Shown: one piece after another, positions 62,853 through 64,000 of the stretch | Position numbering within the stretch: the stretch's first letter is position 1 | How the letters are laid out: each line of letters starts with the position of its first letter | DNA from: Rhodoferax sp. U2-2l | GTDB taxonomy: Bacteria; Pseudomonadota; Gammaproteobacteria; Burkholderiales; Burkholderiaceae_C | Assembly: GCF_020594515.1 (NCBI RefSeq) | Contig: NZ_JAJCTH010000001.1 | Coordinates: 124,001-188,000 of the forward strand | Direction of reading: 5' to 3' | Length of the DNA stretch: 64,000 nt | Position numbers and translations under genes: made by a program | The notes under the pieces: generated by a model | The model's input: the letters and a program-made list of their open reading frames with translations, nothing else | What the model was told of the DNA's origin: nothing | The model's database searches: none

Positions 62853-63048
62853 GGGTCAGATCAAGAATTGCGCAGCAATTTTGCTCTGACCCCAACAAAT
62901 TGTCGGATGTTGGATGTTTGCCTTGTGGGACAGATCAAGCGTGACAAGCCGTGCACGTTACTCTGTCCCTGACAAATTGTCGGATGTTGGATGTTGACCT
63001 TGCGGGACAGACCCAGCGTGACACACAGTGCGCGTTGCTCTGTCCCCA
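62853..63048. repeat. Array of three REP-like hairpin elements
   Basis: Two imperfect tandem units of 77 bp (62895-62971, 62972-63048) each contain gggacaga...tctgtccc inverted ends (62927/62969 and 63004/63046) and share acaaattgtcggatgttgga. A third, more divergent element precedes them (gggtcaga at 62853-62860 with tctgaccc at 62885-62892, plus an inner aattgc/gcaatt hairpin). The array fills the alkA-accA gap. It resembles REP sequences that RAYT-type transposases mobilise; no such transposase gene is in the window. Confidence 0.75.
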
Positions 63049-63068
63049 ACTGATTAAACGGAGCCCCC

Positions 63069-64000
63069 ATGGCTAAAAAAACTTTCCTCGATTTCGAAAC
63101 CCCGATTGCCGAGCTGGAAAACAAGATCGAAGAGCTGCGCTACGTGCAGACCGAGTCGGCGGTGGATATTTCGGCTGAAATCAACCAGCTGGCCAAAAAG
63201 AGCCAGCAACTCACCAAAGACCTCTACAGCGACCTCACGCCCTGGCAGATCACCAAGATTGCCCGCCACGCCGAGCGCCCCTACACGCTCGATTACGTTA
63301 ACGAGATCTTCACCCACTTTGTTGAACTGCACGGTGACCGGCATTTTGCCGACGACCTGAGCATCATCGGCGGGCTGGCGCGCTTCAACGGCATGCCGTG
63401 CATGGTGATTGGTCAGCAAAAAGGCCGCGACACCAAAGAGCGCGGCTTGCGCAACTTCGGCATGAGCAAGCCCGAGGGCTATCGCAAGGCGCTGCGGCTG
63501 ATGAAAACCGCTGAAAAATTCAAGCTTCCGGTGTTCACCTTTGTCGATACGCCCGGTGCTTACCCCGGCATTGATGCCGAAGAGCGCGGTCAGTCTGAAG
63601 CCATTGGTCGCAACATCTTCGAGATGGCGCAACTGGAGGTGCCGATCATCGTCACCATCATTGGTGAAGGCGGCTCGGGCGGCGCGCTGGCGATCTCGGT
63701 GGGCGACCAGGTGCTGATGCTGCAGTACTCCATCTACTCGGTGATCAGCCCCGAAGGCTGTGCGTCCATCCTCTGGAAAACGTCCGAAAAGGCGCAGGAG
63801 GCCGCGGACGCGTTGGGCATCACCGCGCACCGCTTGAAAGCGCTGGGCGTGGTGGACAAGATCGTCAACGAGCCCGTCGGTGGCGCGCACCGCGACCACA
63901 AGCAAATGGCGACCTTCCTCAAACGCGCCCTGACCGATGCCTGGCGTCAGATCAGCGACCTCAAACCCGCTGAACTGCTGGACCGCCGTTACGAGCGGCT
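63069..64000 (+). CDS. accA: Acetyl-CoA carboxylase carboxyltransferase, alpha subunit (3' partial)
   Basis: The first ~310 residues of AccA, open at the right edge. AccA and AccD move the carboxyl group from biotin to acetyl-CoA, the first step of fatty-acid synthesis. Conserved segments are [18 protein letters not shown], the crotonase-fold [36 protein letters not shown], and the oxyanion-hole [15 protein letters not shown]. The start is ATG 63069 with an ACGGAG ribosome site. Only a few C-terminal residues should be missing. Confidence 0.96.
   Translation, partial: MAKKTFLDFETPIAELENKIEELRYVQTESAVDISAEINQLAKKSQQLTKDLYSDLTPWQITKIARHAERPYTLDYVNEIFTHFVELHGDRHFADDLSIIGGLARFNGMPCMVIGQQKGRDTKERGLRNFGMSKPEGYRKALRLMKTAEKFKLPVFTFVDTPGAYPGIDAEERGQSEAIGRNIFEMAQLEVPIIVTIIGEGGSGGALAISVGDQVLMLQYSIYSVISPEGCASILWKTSEKAQEAADALGITAHRLKALGVVDKIVNEPVGGAHRDHKQMATFLKRALTDAWRQISDLKPAELLDRRYER

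Overview
The window looks like a chromosomal segment of a betaproteobacterium of the order Burkholderiales, most likely the family Comamonadaceae and Rhodoferax- or Polaromonas-like. This rests on the cysS-alkA-accA order, the glyA-nrdR pair, a kdp operon with extra small proteins, high GC in core genes and the general look of the proteins. Assignment below family level is a guess. No rRNA, tRNA, CRISPR array or intact insertion sequence was recognised.

Layout. 1-2310: C-terminal part of a low-GC helicase with a nuclease-like tail, open at the left edge. 2491-8116: xni-type nuclease, SNF2-family ATPase, trhO and a glutathione transferase. 8454-16725: minus-strand potassium operon in the order small protein, kdpF, kdpA, kdpB, kdpC, a second small protein, kdpD, kdpE, preceded by an 11-bp-spaced direct repeat that may be the KdpE site. 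17139-23357: ribose operon rbsB-A-C-R-K-D, with two abutting LacI-type operators in front. 23402-27240: accessory stretch with a decayed serine dehydratase gene next to an intact serine transporter (sstT), a tyrosine-recombinase remnant, two overlapping DUF488 genes and one doubtful ORF.

27241-35592: respiratory TMAO module. torC, torD, torA, a soluble hybrid histidine kinase and mobB lie on the minus strand; a torR-like regulator diverges from torC. Repeats resembling E. coli tor boxes lie at helical spacing before torC and again before torA. 35825-40687: BtsS/BtsR-like two-component system, a CstA/BtsT-family pyruvate or peptide transporter and its small partner YbdD. 40886-41709: probable toxin-antitoxin pair whose toxin-like protein (TumE family) carries an N-terminal HTH. 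41730-47462: minor-pilin cluster ending in an unusually long PilV-like protein with two InlB-type B-repeats, where pilY1 might be expected.

47463-64000: a perfect 124-bp tandem duplication at the nrdR 3' end, then nrdR, glyA behind a likely ZTP (pfl) riboswitch, a lytic transglycosylase, a DUF748 protein, a DUF349 protein, lpxH, two cyclophilins, a TPR protein, cysS, an alkA-type glycosylase, an array of REP-like hairpins, and accA, which runs off the right edge.

The strongest candidates for something little described are the HTH-TumE chimera with its winged-helix partner, the B-repeat minor pilin, and the torCDA module wired to a cytoplasmic hybrid kinase.
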